From positions 1 through 5,645 of the forward strand of contig SKPT01000024.1 in assembly GCA_007119405.1 (NCBI GenBank): a DNA stretch of 5,645 nucleotides. The letters are read 5' to 3'. Of this stretch, positions 1-5,645 are shown piece by piece. Numbering within the stretch: the stretch's first letter is position 1; each line of letters opens with the position of its first letter. The stretch is from Phycisphaeraceae bacterium. GTDB taxonomy: Bacteria > Planctomycetota > Phycisphaerae > Phycisphaerales > Phycisphaeraceae. Under the pieces are notes generated by a model. The model was given only the letters and a program-made list of their open reading frames with translations. It ran no database searches and was not told the DNA's origin. The translations under genes were made by a program, and so were the position numbers.

Positions 1-687
1 AGCGCCAAGTCGTGGTTCGAGGAGGGCAAGCCGATCCGGGGGGGCGTGCCGGTGTGCTTTCCGTGGTTCGGCAAGCGCGCGGATGACCCCGACGCGCCGC
101 AGCACGGGCTGGCGCGGCTGCGGCGGTGGGACGTTGTCGCCACGCGCGAGCTGGACGACGGCACGGTGCGCATCGAGCTGGCGACGCAGGTCGATCCGTT
201 CGCCGTCGTGCATCGCGTGGAGCTGGGGGCGGCATTGACGATGAGCCTGATCGTGCGCAACGCGTCGGCGGGCGAGGCGAGCTACACGGCCGCGCTGCAC
301 AGCTACTTCGCCGTCAGCGACATTCGGCAGGTCGAGGTCACGGGGCTCGAGCACGCGGCGTATCGGCAGTTCGGGGCCGAGCATCGCCAGGGCGAGGCGC
401 CGATCCGCTTCGAGGGCGAGACGGATCGGCTGTACACGAACACGCCGGCGACATGCGTGCTGCACGATGCCGGGTGGGCGCGGCGGATCGTGGTGAGCAA
501 GGAAGGCTCGCGGAGCACGGTGGTGTGGAACCCGTGGGTGGACAAGGCGCGGGCGCTGCCGGACTTCGGCGACGACGAGTGGCCCCGGATGCTGTGCATT
601 GAGACGGCGAACATCGCGGAGAACGCCGTGACGCTTGGGGCCGGGGCCGAGCACACGATGGCGGCGCGGGTGGAGGTGGAGCAGTAA
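1..687 (+). CDS. D-hexose-6-phosphate mutarotase (YeaD-like aldose 1-epimerase family), 5'-truncated by window edge
   Basis: Predicted to interconvert the alpha and beta anomers of hexose 6-phosphates such as glucose 6-phosphate in the cytoplasm. The frame is open from base 1 to TAA at 685-687, giving 228 visible residues. YeaD proteins are about 290 aa, so roughly 60 N-terminal residues lie outside the window. A GTG at 46 could be taken as a start, but the 15 codons before it encode a family motif ([21 protein letters not shown], split here by that GTG), so it is internal. Numbered from base 1, the family's conserved histidines appear as His35 in PQHGLAR and His100 in [11 protein letters not shown]. 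The probable catalytic base is Glu201 in LCIETANI, preceded by the conserved WNPWVDKA segment (176-183). The fold is expected to be a galactose-mutarotase-like beta-sandwich. aroC follows 221 bp downstream on the same strand, separated by hairpins, so co-transcription is doubtful. Family assignment is strong; the exact sugar substrate is inferred. Confidence 0.9.
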   Translation, partial: SAKSWFEEGKPIRGGVPVCFPWFGKRADDPDAPQHGLARLRRWDVVATRELDDGTVRIELATQVDPFAVVHRVELGAALTMSLIVRNASAGEASYTAALHSYFAVSDIRQVEVTGLEHAAYRQFGAEHRQGEAPIRFEGETDRLYTNTPATCVLHDAGWARRIVVSKEGSRSTVVWNPWVDKARALPDFGDDEWPRMLCIETANIAENAVTLGAGAEHTMAARVEVEQ

Positions 688-689
688 TA

Positions 690-707
690 CCCTCCCCTTT
701 GGGAGGG
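690..707 (+). terminator. Hairpin directly after the mutarotase stop codon
   Basis: A perfect 7-bp stem CCCTCCC/GGGAGGG closes a CTTT loop and begins two bases after the TAA. Its position suggests 3'-end formation or mRNA protection. No T-tract follows (the next bases are CGGGTGCC), so a classical rho-independent terminator is not shown. Confidence 0.4.
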
Positions 708-709
708 CG

Positions 710-793
710 GGTGCCACGGCCTGACCCGAAAGGCAAGCCGTGCGATCCGGCAGCGGCGCACAGCTTGCCGCTTTGCGGACAAGCCGTGGCACC
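710..793. repeat. 84-bp nested palindromic element
   Basis: The outer arms GGTGCCACGGC (710-720) and GCCGTGGCACC (783-793) are exact reverse complements. Inside them GGCAAGCCGTGCG (732-744) pairs with CGCACAGCTTGCC (757-769) at 12 of 13 positions around a 12-nt loop. The whole element can fold into one long two-part hairpin in either strand. It lies in the mutarotase-aroC spacer, has no coding potential I can support, and resembles REP/MITE-like intergenic palindromes. The motif GGTGCCACG recurs at 2146-2154 on the other side of aroC. Copy number elsewhere is not visible here. Confidence 0.7.
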
Positions 794-806
794 GAGTTTG
801 CGGACA
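772..806 (+). repeat. 10-bp direct repeat TTTGCGGACA
   Basis: TTTGCGGACA occurs exactly at 772-781 and 797-806, 25 bp apart. The first copy lies inside the 84-bp palindrome next to its right arm; the second lies just outside. This may record a small duplication at the element's edge. No function is evident. Confidence 0.45.
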
Positions 807-895
807 GACCGAGCCGCGCGGGTAGACGCAAGGCCGCAGGTGGCGCCCTGGCCCGGCCCGTCCCGGAGGGAGGGGGGTAAGAGCGCGGTCGCTGC

Positions 896-901
896 TACAA
901 T
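896..901 (+). promoter_or_regulatory. Possible -10 hexamer for aroC (TACAAT)
   Basis: TACAAT matches the sigma-70 -10 consensus at 5 of 6 bases and is a rare AT-rich island in GC-rich spacer. A start site 7-8 nt downstream would fall at about 908-909, on the aroC ATG, implying a leaderless transcript. No good -35 box is seen 16-18 bp upstream, and no Shine-Dalgarno sequence precedes the ATG. Confidence 0.35.
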
Positions 902-908
902 TTCCATC

Positions 909-2085
<1,177 letters not shown>

Positions 2086-2093
<8 letters not shown>

Positions 2094-2116
2094 GGGCGGG
2101 GAAAGGGGGCAGGGGG
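2086..2116 (+). other. G-quadruplex-type G-tract over the aroC stop codon
   Basis: Five runs of four or five G (2086-2090, 2093-2096, 2098-2101, 2105-2109, 2112-2116) are separated by loops of one to three bases. This meets the usual G4 pattern on the + strand, so it would be present in the aroC mRNA 3' end. The aroC TAG occupies the loop and first G of the second run. Confidence 0.6.
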
Positions 2117-2153
2117 TAGTGGGCAGACTGCAGTGCGGAAGGGGGGGTGCCAC

Positions 2154-2225
2154 GCCGAGCTGCGTCGAACACGGCAGGGGGCGCCTGTCGCCGATGCCCC
2201 CGGGACCACCGGTCCCGGCTTTATA
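2154..2225. repeat. Structured interspersed repeat, copy 1 (aroC-cstA convergent spacer)
   Basis: This 72-bp unit matches 2841-2910 in the same orientation, with about five substitutions and two single-base length differences. It contains three stem-loops: GCCGAG/CACGGC-type outer arms at 2154-2159 and 2170-2175 (4 clean pairs at the base here), GGGGGC/GCCCCC at 2177-2182 and 2195-2200, and CCGGGACC-ACC-GGTCCCGG at 2200-2218. The second and third stems share base 2200, so only one can use it. The unit ends in CTTTATA, and the cstA stop codon (complement of TTA, 2221-2223) lies in that tail. It is preceded by GGTGCCACG (2146-2154), also seen at 710-718. Confidence 0.75.
2200..2224 (+). terminator. 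Possible aroC terminator formed by repeat copy 1
   Basis: An 8-bp GC stem, CCGGGACC-ACC-GGTCCCGG, is followed by CTTTAT in the + direction, about 107 nt after the aroC stop. This resembles a weak intrinsic terminator. Read from the minus strand, the hairpin follows the cstA stop within a few bases but lacks a U-tract, so cstA termination here is less clear. The same hairpin in copy 2 lies antisense within cstA. Confidence 0.4.
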
Positions 2226-4659
2226 CAGCCGCGACCTCCGGCTCCGGCTCCGCGGCCGCGGGGGCGAGGCCGTCCGCTTCCTCGACCACGCCACGGACAC
2301 GTGGCCAGAGGCGGATCGCCTCCACGATCATCCACACCTCCAGGGCAACCGTCGCCAGGGCGATGAAGATGAGCACCCAGCGCGGGTTGTCGCTGAAGAG
2401 CCAGCCGGGGGCGTCGGCGTCGGCGATGAAGACCTGCCAGAGCATCGCCCACGCGGGCATGATGAGCATGAAGATGAGCGGGATGACGATGAAGAAGATG
2501 GGCTTGCGTCGTCGCCAGAGCCAGAAGGCGATGACGAGGAAAGCCAGGCCCGCCATGAGCTGGTTGGTCGCGCCGAACATGGGCCAGAGGATCATGCCCC
2601 CGCCGCCGGCGGTCTGCCAGGACCAGGCCTGCCCCGGCGCCGGCAGCGCCGCGATCGCCCCCGCCACGACGACGGCCAGCAAGGTGGCGACGTAGCGGTT
2701 GGTCAGCCAGAGGAAGGGGTTGAGCGCGCCCCTCAAACCCCCCTCCGAGTGGCGGGGGTGGGAGGGGTAGGGGGAGGGTGCGCTCTGCGACCCTGCGTCA
2801 CCGCCATCGAGCGAGGCAGAGCGAGGGGGCGCGCCCTCGTGCCGAGCGGCGTTGGACTCGGCAGGGGCGTCTGTCGCCGATGCCCCGGGACCACCGGTCC
2901 CGGCTTTATAAGGGAGCAACCCTCGCTGCCCGCGATCAATCTCCCGGCCACACTCCGGGCACGCGCCCGAGACGTTGTATGCCAGCTCGTAGCCGCACGC
3001 CGGGCACGCGGTGGGCGAGGGGCGGGGCACGAACACAGCCGCGAGCTCCTGGATGACGTAGCGCTGCAAGCGCGTGGCGGTGTCGAGCGTCGTCGCGGCG
3101 AAGGAGGCGACGAACACGCCCATGAGCGCCACGGCGATCGCCGCGGGAATGCCCATCGCGGCGAGGAAGTTGGCGCTGCCGTCGACGAACGCGCCGACGG
3201 TGTTGGCGAGGGCGCCGGATTCACGCCAGGAGGTGTAGCGGGTGTTGAACGCCGTGGCCCCGACGAGGACCGCTTCGTCCGGCCGTTCGATATCAACCAC
3301 CAGGTCGGACGCCGTCTGCGTCGTGCCGACGATGGTGTTCGCTCCGATCCATACCCCTTCCGACGCAACGAAGTAGGGCCGCTGGAAGTCCGCCGCTTCA
3401 CCGCGCATGTGCTCGCCCGGTTGCCGCACCATCCAACCCTGGTTTGTCAGCACCATTTGCAGCGGCTCGCCGATCGGCGAGACATAGTCGAACTGGACGT
3501 GGCGGGCGAGTTGGGGCTGGCCAATGGAGCTGGCTGGCTGAAAGCTCATGACGCTCGCCCCCAGCCCCAACCCCGCGACGCACGCCAGGATCACCAGCGT
3601 CGCGAGGAACCCCTCCGTCAGCATCGACCCATAGCCCACGAACTGGGCGTCCGTCTCCTTCTTGAGCTGCTTGCTCGTCGTGCCGCTGCTGACCAGGCAG
3701 TGAAACCCGCTGATCGCCCCGCAGGCGATGGTGATGAACAGGAACGGGATGATCAGCGGCGCCCCCTCGGGGTTCCAGTTGACCATCGGCGCGGCGATCT
3801 CCAGCGGCTGGCGCTCGGCCCCCTCCACAGGCGGCGCGCCGCCAAACATCGCGGCCGCGAACAGCCCCAGCACCACCAGCGCCAGCGCGCTGATGAGCTG
3901 CAACGCGTTGATGTAGTCGCGCGGCTGAAGCAGCACCCACACCGGCAGGACGCTCGCGATGTAGCAGTAGACCAGCAGCACCGCGACCCACACGATCGTC
4001 GGCCAGGAGGCGAACCAGGCGTTGATCTCGCCCAGCAGCCCCACGTTGCCGTAGATCACCGCCAGGTACATGAGCACCAGCGCGATGATCGAGGGCACGA
4101 CGAGGCTCGCCCCCTTGCGGTGCAGCCACAGGCCGATGACCACGGCGATGGGCAGTTGCACGATGACGGGAAAGATCGCTGCCGGGTACTGGCGGAACAC
4201 GGCCGCGATGACGAGGCCGAAGATCGCGATGATGATGGTCAGGGCCAGAAAGAGCACGGCCAGGAACAGGACGCGCACGCGCTTGTTGAGCACGCGGCCG
4301 GCGATGTCGCCGACCGTCTGGCCGTTGCTGCGCAGGGAGACGACGAGCGAGCCGAGGTCATGGACGGCTCCGATGAAGATTGAGCCGAAGACGACCCAGA
4401 GGAGGGCAGGGAGCCAGCCCCACATGACGGCGATGGCGGGTCCGACGATGGGCCCGGTGGCGGCGATGGAGGTGAAGTGGTGGCCGAAGATGATGCTCTT
4501 GGCGGTGGGGACGTAGTCCTTGCCGTCGTAGAGGCGCTGGGAGGGGCAGGGGCGGTCGGCGGCGAGGTTGAAGATGCGCGAGCCCAGCCACCGGCCGTAG
4601 GTGCGGTAGGCGACGATGAAGGCGACGCCGACGGCGATGGCGAGCAGGAGGGTCGGCAT
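2221..4659 (-). CDS. cstA: CstA-family carbon starvation / pyruvate (peptide) transporter with inserted zinc ribbon
   Basis: A polytopic inner-membrane carrier of the CstA/BtsT family, whose members import pyruvate (earlier described as peptides), often under nutrient limitation. The 812-aa product starts MPTLLLAIAVGVAFIVAY; the frame is open further upstream, but that extension is Pro/Arg-rich and unlike CstA. Recognisable family segments include DGKDYVPTAKSIIFGHHF (45-62), GPIVGPAIAVMWGWLPALLW (69-88), VHDLGSLVVSLRSNG (99-113), SGFHCLVSSGTTSKQL (317-332), FVASFAATTLDTATRLQRYV (516-535) and LWPMFGATNQLMAGLA (691-706). Hydrophobic segments suggest about 15 membrane helices. The length exceeds E. 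coli CstA (701 aa). One contribution is a hydrophilic segment at 374-466. The other is an insert of about 100 residues at 546-646, holding a CxxC-x11-CxxC zinc ribbon (Cys552, 555, 567, 570) followed by a low-complexity stretch encoded by a DNA repeat. The frame is intact throughout, so it is probably functional. Substrate is inferred. Confidence 0.93.
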   Translation of the reverse strand: MPTLLLAIAVGVAFIVAYRTYGRWLGSRIFNLAADRPCPSQRLYDGKDYVPTAKSIIFGHHFTSIAATGPIVGPAIAVMWGWLPALLWVVFGSIFIGAVHDLGSLVVSLRSNGQTVGDIAGRVLNKRVRVLFLAVLFLALTIIIAIFGLVIAAVFRQYPAAIFPVIVQLPIAVVIGLWLHRKGASLVVPSIIALVLMYLAVIYGNVGLLGEINAWFASWPTIVWVAVLLVYCYIASVLPVWVLLQPRDYINALQLISALALVVLGLFAAAMFGGAPPVEGAERQPLEIAAPMVNWNPEGAPLIIPFLFITIACGAISGFHCLVSSGTTSKQLKKETDAQFVGYGSMLTEGFLATLVILACVAGLGLGASVMSFQPASSIGQPQLARHVQFDYVSPIGEPLQMVLTNQGWMVRQPGEHMRGEAADFQRPYFVASEGVWIGANTIVGTTQTASDLVVDIERPDEAVLVGATAFNTRYTSWRESGALANTVGAFVDGSANFLAAMGIPAAIAVALMGVFVASFAATTLDTATRLQRYVIQELAAVFVPRPSPTACPACGYELAYNVSGACPECGREIDRGQRGLLPYKAGTGGPGASATDAPAESNAARHEGAPPRSASLDGGDAGSQSAPSPYPSHPRHSEGGLRGALNPFLWLTNRYVATLLAVVVAGAIAALPAPGQAWSWQTAGGGGMILWPMFGATNQLMAGLAFLVIAFWLWRRRKPIFFIVIPLIFMLIMPAWAMLWQVFIADADAPGWLFSDNPRWVLIFIALATVALEVWMIVEAIRLWPRVRGVVEEADGLAPAAAEPEPEVAAV
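2754..2778 (+). other. G-quadruplex-type G-tract inside cstA (template-side)
   Basis: Five runs of three to five G (2754-2758, 2760-2762, 2764-2767, 2770-2774, 2776-2778) have one- or two-base loops on the + strand. The cstA mRNA has the complementary C-rich sequence, coding a Ser/Pro/Tyr/His-rich stretch at about residues 628-635. It lies upstream of repeat copy 2, as the 2086-2116 tract lies upstream of copy 1. Confidence 0.6.
2781..2839. repeat. Inverted repeats beside repeat copy 2
   Basis: CGCTCTGC (2781-2788) is an exact reverse complement of GCAGAGCG (2816-2823) across a 27-nt loop. Next, CGAGGG (2822-2827) pairs with CCCTCG (2834-2839) around GGCGCG. The two stems overlap by two bases. 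Together with copy 2 they make a continuous run of hairpins in the part of cstA that encodes the non-conserved insert. Confidence 0.5.
2841..2910. repeat. Structured interspersed repeat, copy 2 (inside cstA)
   Basis: A 70-bp unit homologous to 2154-2225. Stems are GCCGAG/CTCGGC (2841-2846 and 2857-2862), GGGGC/GCCCC (around 2864-2868 and 2882-2886) and CCGGGACC-ACC-GGTCCCGG (2885-2903), followed by CTTTATA. Relative to copy 1, one G is missing from the left arm and one C from the right arm of the middle stem, so pairing is preserved. Read on the minus strand it encodes CstA residues 584 to about 606, beginning YKAGTGGPG. Confidence 0.8.
2941..3015 (-). other. Zinc-ribbon segment within CstA (residues 549-573)
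   Basis: The segment has CPACGYELAY, then NVSGACPECGRE: two CPxC knuckles eleven residues apart (Cys552/555 and Cys567/570). This spacing suits a single tetrahedral Zn site. It falls in the loop after the conserved TATRLQRYVIQELA segment and before the last membrane helices, where ordinary CstA proteins have a short connector. Zn binding is inferred from the cysteine pattern. Confidence 0.8.
3262..3540 (-). other. Hydrophilic inserted segment of CstA (residues 374-466)
   Basis: Between the helix ending VAGLGLGASVM and the family segment GATAFNTRYTSW lie about 93 mostly hydrophilic residues with no membrane helix, for example QFDYVSPIGEPLQMVLTNQG and RPYFVASEGVWIGANTIVG. Alternating hydrophobic and polar residues suggest a small beta-rich soluble domain in an extramembrane loop. 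I do not recognise it. Many CstA proteins are shorter here. Confidence 0.45.
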
Positions 4660-4680
4660 GGGCGCGGGTCCGTGGGGGCA

Positions 4681-4694
4681 GCCCCGAGCGGGGC
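4681..4694 (-). promoter_or_regulatory. Hairpin in the cstA 5' untranslated region
   Basis: GCCCC and GGGGC arms enclose a four-base loop about 22 nt upstream of the cstA ATG, within the predicted transcript. It could affect translation initiation, since no clear Shine-Dalgarno sequence is present. Confidence 0.3.
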
Positions 4695-4703
4695 GAGCCG
4701 GCC

Positions 4704-4733
4704 AGTATACCGTGGGGGTGGGGCGCGCCCCAA
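4704..4733 (-). promoter_or_regulatory. Probable cstA promoter
   Basis: On the minus strand TTGGGG (4733-4728) and TATACT (4709-4704, 5 of 6 to consensus) are 18 bp apart. The start site would be near 4697, leaving a leader of about 38 nt. A perfect 12-bp palindrome GGGGCGCGCCCC (4720-4731) overlaps the -35 and spacer and could serve as an operator. Confidence 0.5.
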
Positions 4734-4751
4734 GCGAACATTTTGCGAACA
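4734..4751 (-). promoter_or_regulatory. Tandem operator-like repeat upstream of the cstA promoter
   Basis: TGTTCGC occurs twice on the minus strand (4751-4745 and 4740-4734), separated by AAAA. The 11-bp period equals about one helical turn, and the site abuts the putative -35. This is the usual position for an activator bound as tandem monomers. The cognate regulator is unknown. Confidence 0.4.
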
Positions 4752-4830
4752 GGCCGGGGTGGGATTGCGTATAAGTAAGGGCCCGGGCGGAAATCCAGCC
4801 CTTCGCCGGGCGTTGGCCGGGTGGAGGTGC

Positions 4831-4859
4831 TTGACCGGGCTGGTGGGGGTTGGTTAAAT
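4831..4859 (+). promoter_or_regulatory. Candidate upstream rrn promoter (P1)
   Basis: TTGACC (4831-4836) and TTAAAT (4854-4859) are separated by exactly 17 bp on the 16S strand. The -35 matches 5 of 6 bases and the -10 matches 4 of 6. It lies about 95 bp before the stronger P2 candidate, a tandem layout common in rrn operons. Confidence 0.4.
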
Positions 4860-4894
4860 TTGGGGTGAGACGGGGTGCCGGGGGGCTTGGGGGC

Positions 4895-4904
4895 AAAAAA
4901 ATTT
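4895..4904 (+). promoter_or_regulatory. UP-element-like A/T tract
   Basis: AAAAAAATTT lies about 21 bp upstream of the P2 -35 box, in otherwise GC-rich DNA. This is the expected region for RNA polymerase alpha-subunit contact, at about -64 to -55 relative to the predicted start. Confidence 0.5.
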
Positions 4905-4924
4905 CATGATCCGAGCCGGGCCCC

Positions 4925-4952
4925 TTGACAGGGCCGGCGGAGGGTCTAGGAT
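4925..4952 (+). promoter_or_regulatory. Probable main rrn promoter (P2)
   Basis: A perfect -35 TTGACA (4925-4930) is followed after 16 bp by TAGGAT (4947-4952). GC-rich GCGGCC follows the -10 as a discriminator, a feature of rRNA promoters under growth-rate or stringent control. The start is predicted near 4959, giving a leader of about 394 nt before mature 16S. Confidence 0.65.
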
Positions 4953-5010
4953 ATGCGGCCTTGCCTGAACGGGCCGGACCGCGTGATGCGGGCACGGGCC
5001 CGGCGCGGGC

Positions 5011-5023
5011 TGATCTTTGACAA
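5011..5023 (+). promoter_or_regulatory. boxA-like rRNA antitermination site
   Basis: TGATCTTTGACAA matches the E. coli rrn boxA TGCTCTTTAACAA at 11 of 13 positions and lies in the 16S leader, about 52 nt after the predicted start. In the RNA it would recruit NusB/S10 to make rRNA transcription resistant to Rho. It also contains TTGACA, but no fitting -10 follows. Confidence 0.65.
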
Positions 5024-5088
5024 GTGAACAGTTGGATGTGCCGCGAGGATGTGCCCCGCGTTGGCAGCGCTCACATGCTGTTGACGTG

Positions 5089-5102
5089 GTGTCGCAAGAC
5101 AC
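5089..5102 (+). other. rRNA leader hairpin with GNRA tetraloop
   Basis: GTGTC-GCAA-GACAC forms a perfect 5-bp stem with a GCAA tetraloop, a typical stable RNA fold. It follows boxA in the 16S leader. Confidence 0.5.
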
Positions 5103-5104
5103 GT

Positions 5105-5128
5105 GCCCGTTGTTTCACAGCGACGGGC
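5105..5128 (+). other. rRNA leader hairpin
   Basis: GCCCGT (5105-5110) pairs with ACGGGC (5123-5128) around a 12-nt loop. It is contiguous with the preceding GNRA hairpin, consistent with a folded leader. Confidence 0.4.
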
Positions 5129-5136
5129 CAGGGTCG

Positions 5137-5188
5137 CATCCTTGTGAGAATTGGAATGCCCTCTTGAATTATTCCAATTGTTAGGATG
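5137..5188 (+). other. rRNA leader long stem-loop
   Basis: AATTGGAAT (5149-5157) is an exact reverse complement of ATTCCAATT (5171-5179). Outside an internal loop the stem continues with CATCCT (5137-5142) and AGGATG (5183-5188). The AU-rich stem is unusual for this GC-rich window. It is a candidate leader-processing or folding element. Confidence 0.55.
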
Positions 5189-5199
5189 AGAGCCTGAAC

Positions 5200-5224
5200 C
5201 CCGCCGGTCGAGCCGACCGGCGGG
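5200..5224 (+). other. rRNA leader hairpin, perfect 10-bp GC stem
   Basis: CCCGCCGGTC (5200-5209) pairs perfectly with GACCGGCGGG (5215-5224) around GAGCC. No T-tract follows, so it is not a terminator; it fits a structured leader read through under antitermination. Confidence 0.55.
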
Positions 5225-5254
5225 CGGCGTGGCTGCCTTCGGGTGGCTGCGTCG

Positions 5255-5292
5255 AGACCGGCCCCGCTTGATGCGGGGTATAAACCGGGTCT
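5255..5292 (+). other. rRNA leader two-tier hairpin
   Basis: CCCCGC-TTGAT-GCGGGG (5262-5278) sits inside a second stem, AGACCGG (5255-5261) with CCGGGTCT (5285-5292), with one bulged base. Confidence 0.5.
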
Positions 5293-5311
5293 TACCTTCA
5301 TTTGAAGTCGC

Positions 5312-5339
5312 TACCTGTCTGTCTGTTTGAGGACGGGTA
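5312..5339 (+). other. rRNA leader hairpin next to the 16S 5' end
   Basis: TACCTGTC (5312-5319) pairs with GACGGGTA (5332-5339) with one G-U pair, ending 13 nt before mature 16S. It could help 5'-end maturation. The RNase III stem formed with sequence after 16S cannot be assessed here. Confidence 0.4.
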
Positions 5340-5352
5340 TGACAACAAAAAT

Positions 5353-5645
5353 CAACTGAAGAGTTTGATCCTGGCTCAGATTGAACGCTGGCGGCATGGC
5401 TAAAGCATGCAAGTCGAACGCGAAACCGGCTTCGGCCGGGAGTAGAGTGGCGAACGGGCGAGTAATGCGTTTCTAACCTACCCCAAGGTCGGGGATAGCC
5501 CGGGGAAACCCGGATTAATACCCGATGATCCCGATTGGCCGCATGGCTTTTCGGGCAAAGTTCCGGCGCCTTGGGATGGGGAAACGTCCTATCAGGTTGT
5601 TGGTGAGGTAAAAGCTCACCAAGCCTCAGACGGGTAGCGGGTGTG
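5353..5645 (+). rRNA. rrs: 16S ribosomal RNA, 5' part (cut by window end)
   Basis: The bacterial 16S start is unmistakable: AGAGTTTGATCCTGGCTCAG (5360-5379) is the universal 27F site at E. coli position 8, which puts nucleotide 1 near 5353. ATTGAACGCTGGCGGC, GCATGCAAGTCGAACG, GGCGAACGGGCGAGTAATG and GGTGAGGTAAAAGCTCACCAAG follow in the expected order, corresponding to the 5' domain through helix H11. GGGTAGCGGGTGTG at the window end and the overall pattern fit Planctomycetota, probably Phycisphaerae. About 293 nt of roughly 1500 are present. It is transcribed divergently from cstA. Whether 23S and 5S follow is unknown; some planctomycetes have unlinked rRNA genes. Confidence 0.98.

Noticed and set aside
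699..908. N-terminal extension of AroC back to 699
   Set aside because: The extension translates the palindromic repeat and has no similarity to chorismate synthase. The conserved N-terminus begins at the ATG at 909.
2154..2910. CRISPR array or insertion sequence
   Set aside because: There are only two repeat copies, about 690 bp apart with coding sequence between them. There is no transposase, no terminal inverted repeats around a gene, and no regular spacers.
2119..4383. A 754-codon open frame on the + strand opposite cstA
   Set aside because: It is the antisense shadow of the GC-rich cstA frame. Its product is highly charged, low in complexity and shows no recognisable family, while the minus strand encodes clear CstA motifs.
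4660..4995. N-terminal extension of CstA back to 4995
   Set aside because: The 112 extra residues are Pro/Gly/Arg-rich, run through the probable cstA promoter and the P1/P2 region of the rRNA operon, and lack CstA similarity. MPTLLLAIAVGVAF is the expected first-helix start.
5017..5044. A third rrn promoter from TTGACA at 5017-5022
   Set aside because: No acceptable -10 box lies 16-18 bp downstream. The surrounding TGATCTTTGACAA fits boxA better.
5071..5301. Small minus-strand frame in the rRNA leader
   Set aside because: It is antisense to the leader stem-loops, with no motif and no supported start. It is explained by the inverted repeats in the leader.
5316..5327. Short tandem TGTC repeat before 16S as a microsatellite
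   Set aside because: There are only about three units, one arm of which is already explained by the 5312-5339 hairpin.
4960..5352. A tRNA gene hidden in the 16S leader
   Set aside because: I found no T-arm GGTTCGAATC-like box or full cloverleaf. The hairpins present do not have tRNA spacing.

Overview
The window is very GC-rich and comes from a bacterium. Three things point to Planctomycetota, probably class Phycisphaerae: the 5' end of the 16S rRNA, a CPxCGYxL...NVSGxCPECG zinc ribbon of a kind I associate with planctomycete proteins, and GC-rich palindromic repeats between genes. The class-level call is from memory of sequence style, not from a search.

Layout. Positions 1-687 (+) hold the 3' three-quarters of a D-hexose-6-phosphate mutarotase (YeaD family). 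Positions 688-908 are a spacer with a terminator-like hairpin and an 84-bp nested palindrome. Positions 909-2093 (+) are aroC (chorismate synthase), complete, perhaps read from a leaderless mRNA. Positions 2094-2220 are a convergent spacer with a G-rich tract and copy 1 of a roughly 70-bp structured repeat. Positions 2221-4659 (-) are a complete CstA-type carbon-starvation/pyruvate transporter. Its reading frame carries an inserted zinc ribbon and, directly after it, copy 2 of the same repeat, translated in frame. Positions 4660-5352 are a long divergent regulatory region holding a probable cstA promoter, two candidate tandem rrn promoters, an AT-rich UP-like tract, a boxA-like antitermination site and a chain of leader hairpins. 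Positions 5353-5645 (+) are the first ~293 nt of 16S rRNA.

The genes do not form one pathway. Mutarotase (sugar phosphates), AroC (last shikimate step) and CstA (pyruvate or peptide uptake) are unrelated housekeeping functions next to an rRNA operon. I see no defence system, prophage, CRISPR array or insertion sequence. The most unusual content is the repeat family: two copies ~65/72 identical, in the same orientation, each preceded by a G-quadruplex-type tract, with a paired one-base length change in both arms of one stem. One copy overlaps the cstA stop codon and the other lies within the cstA coding sequence.
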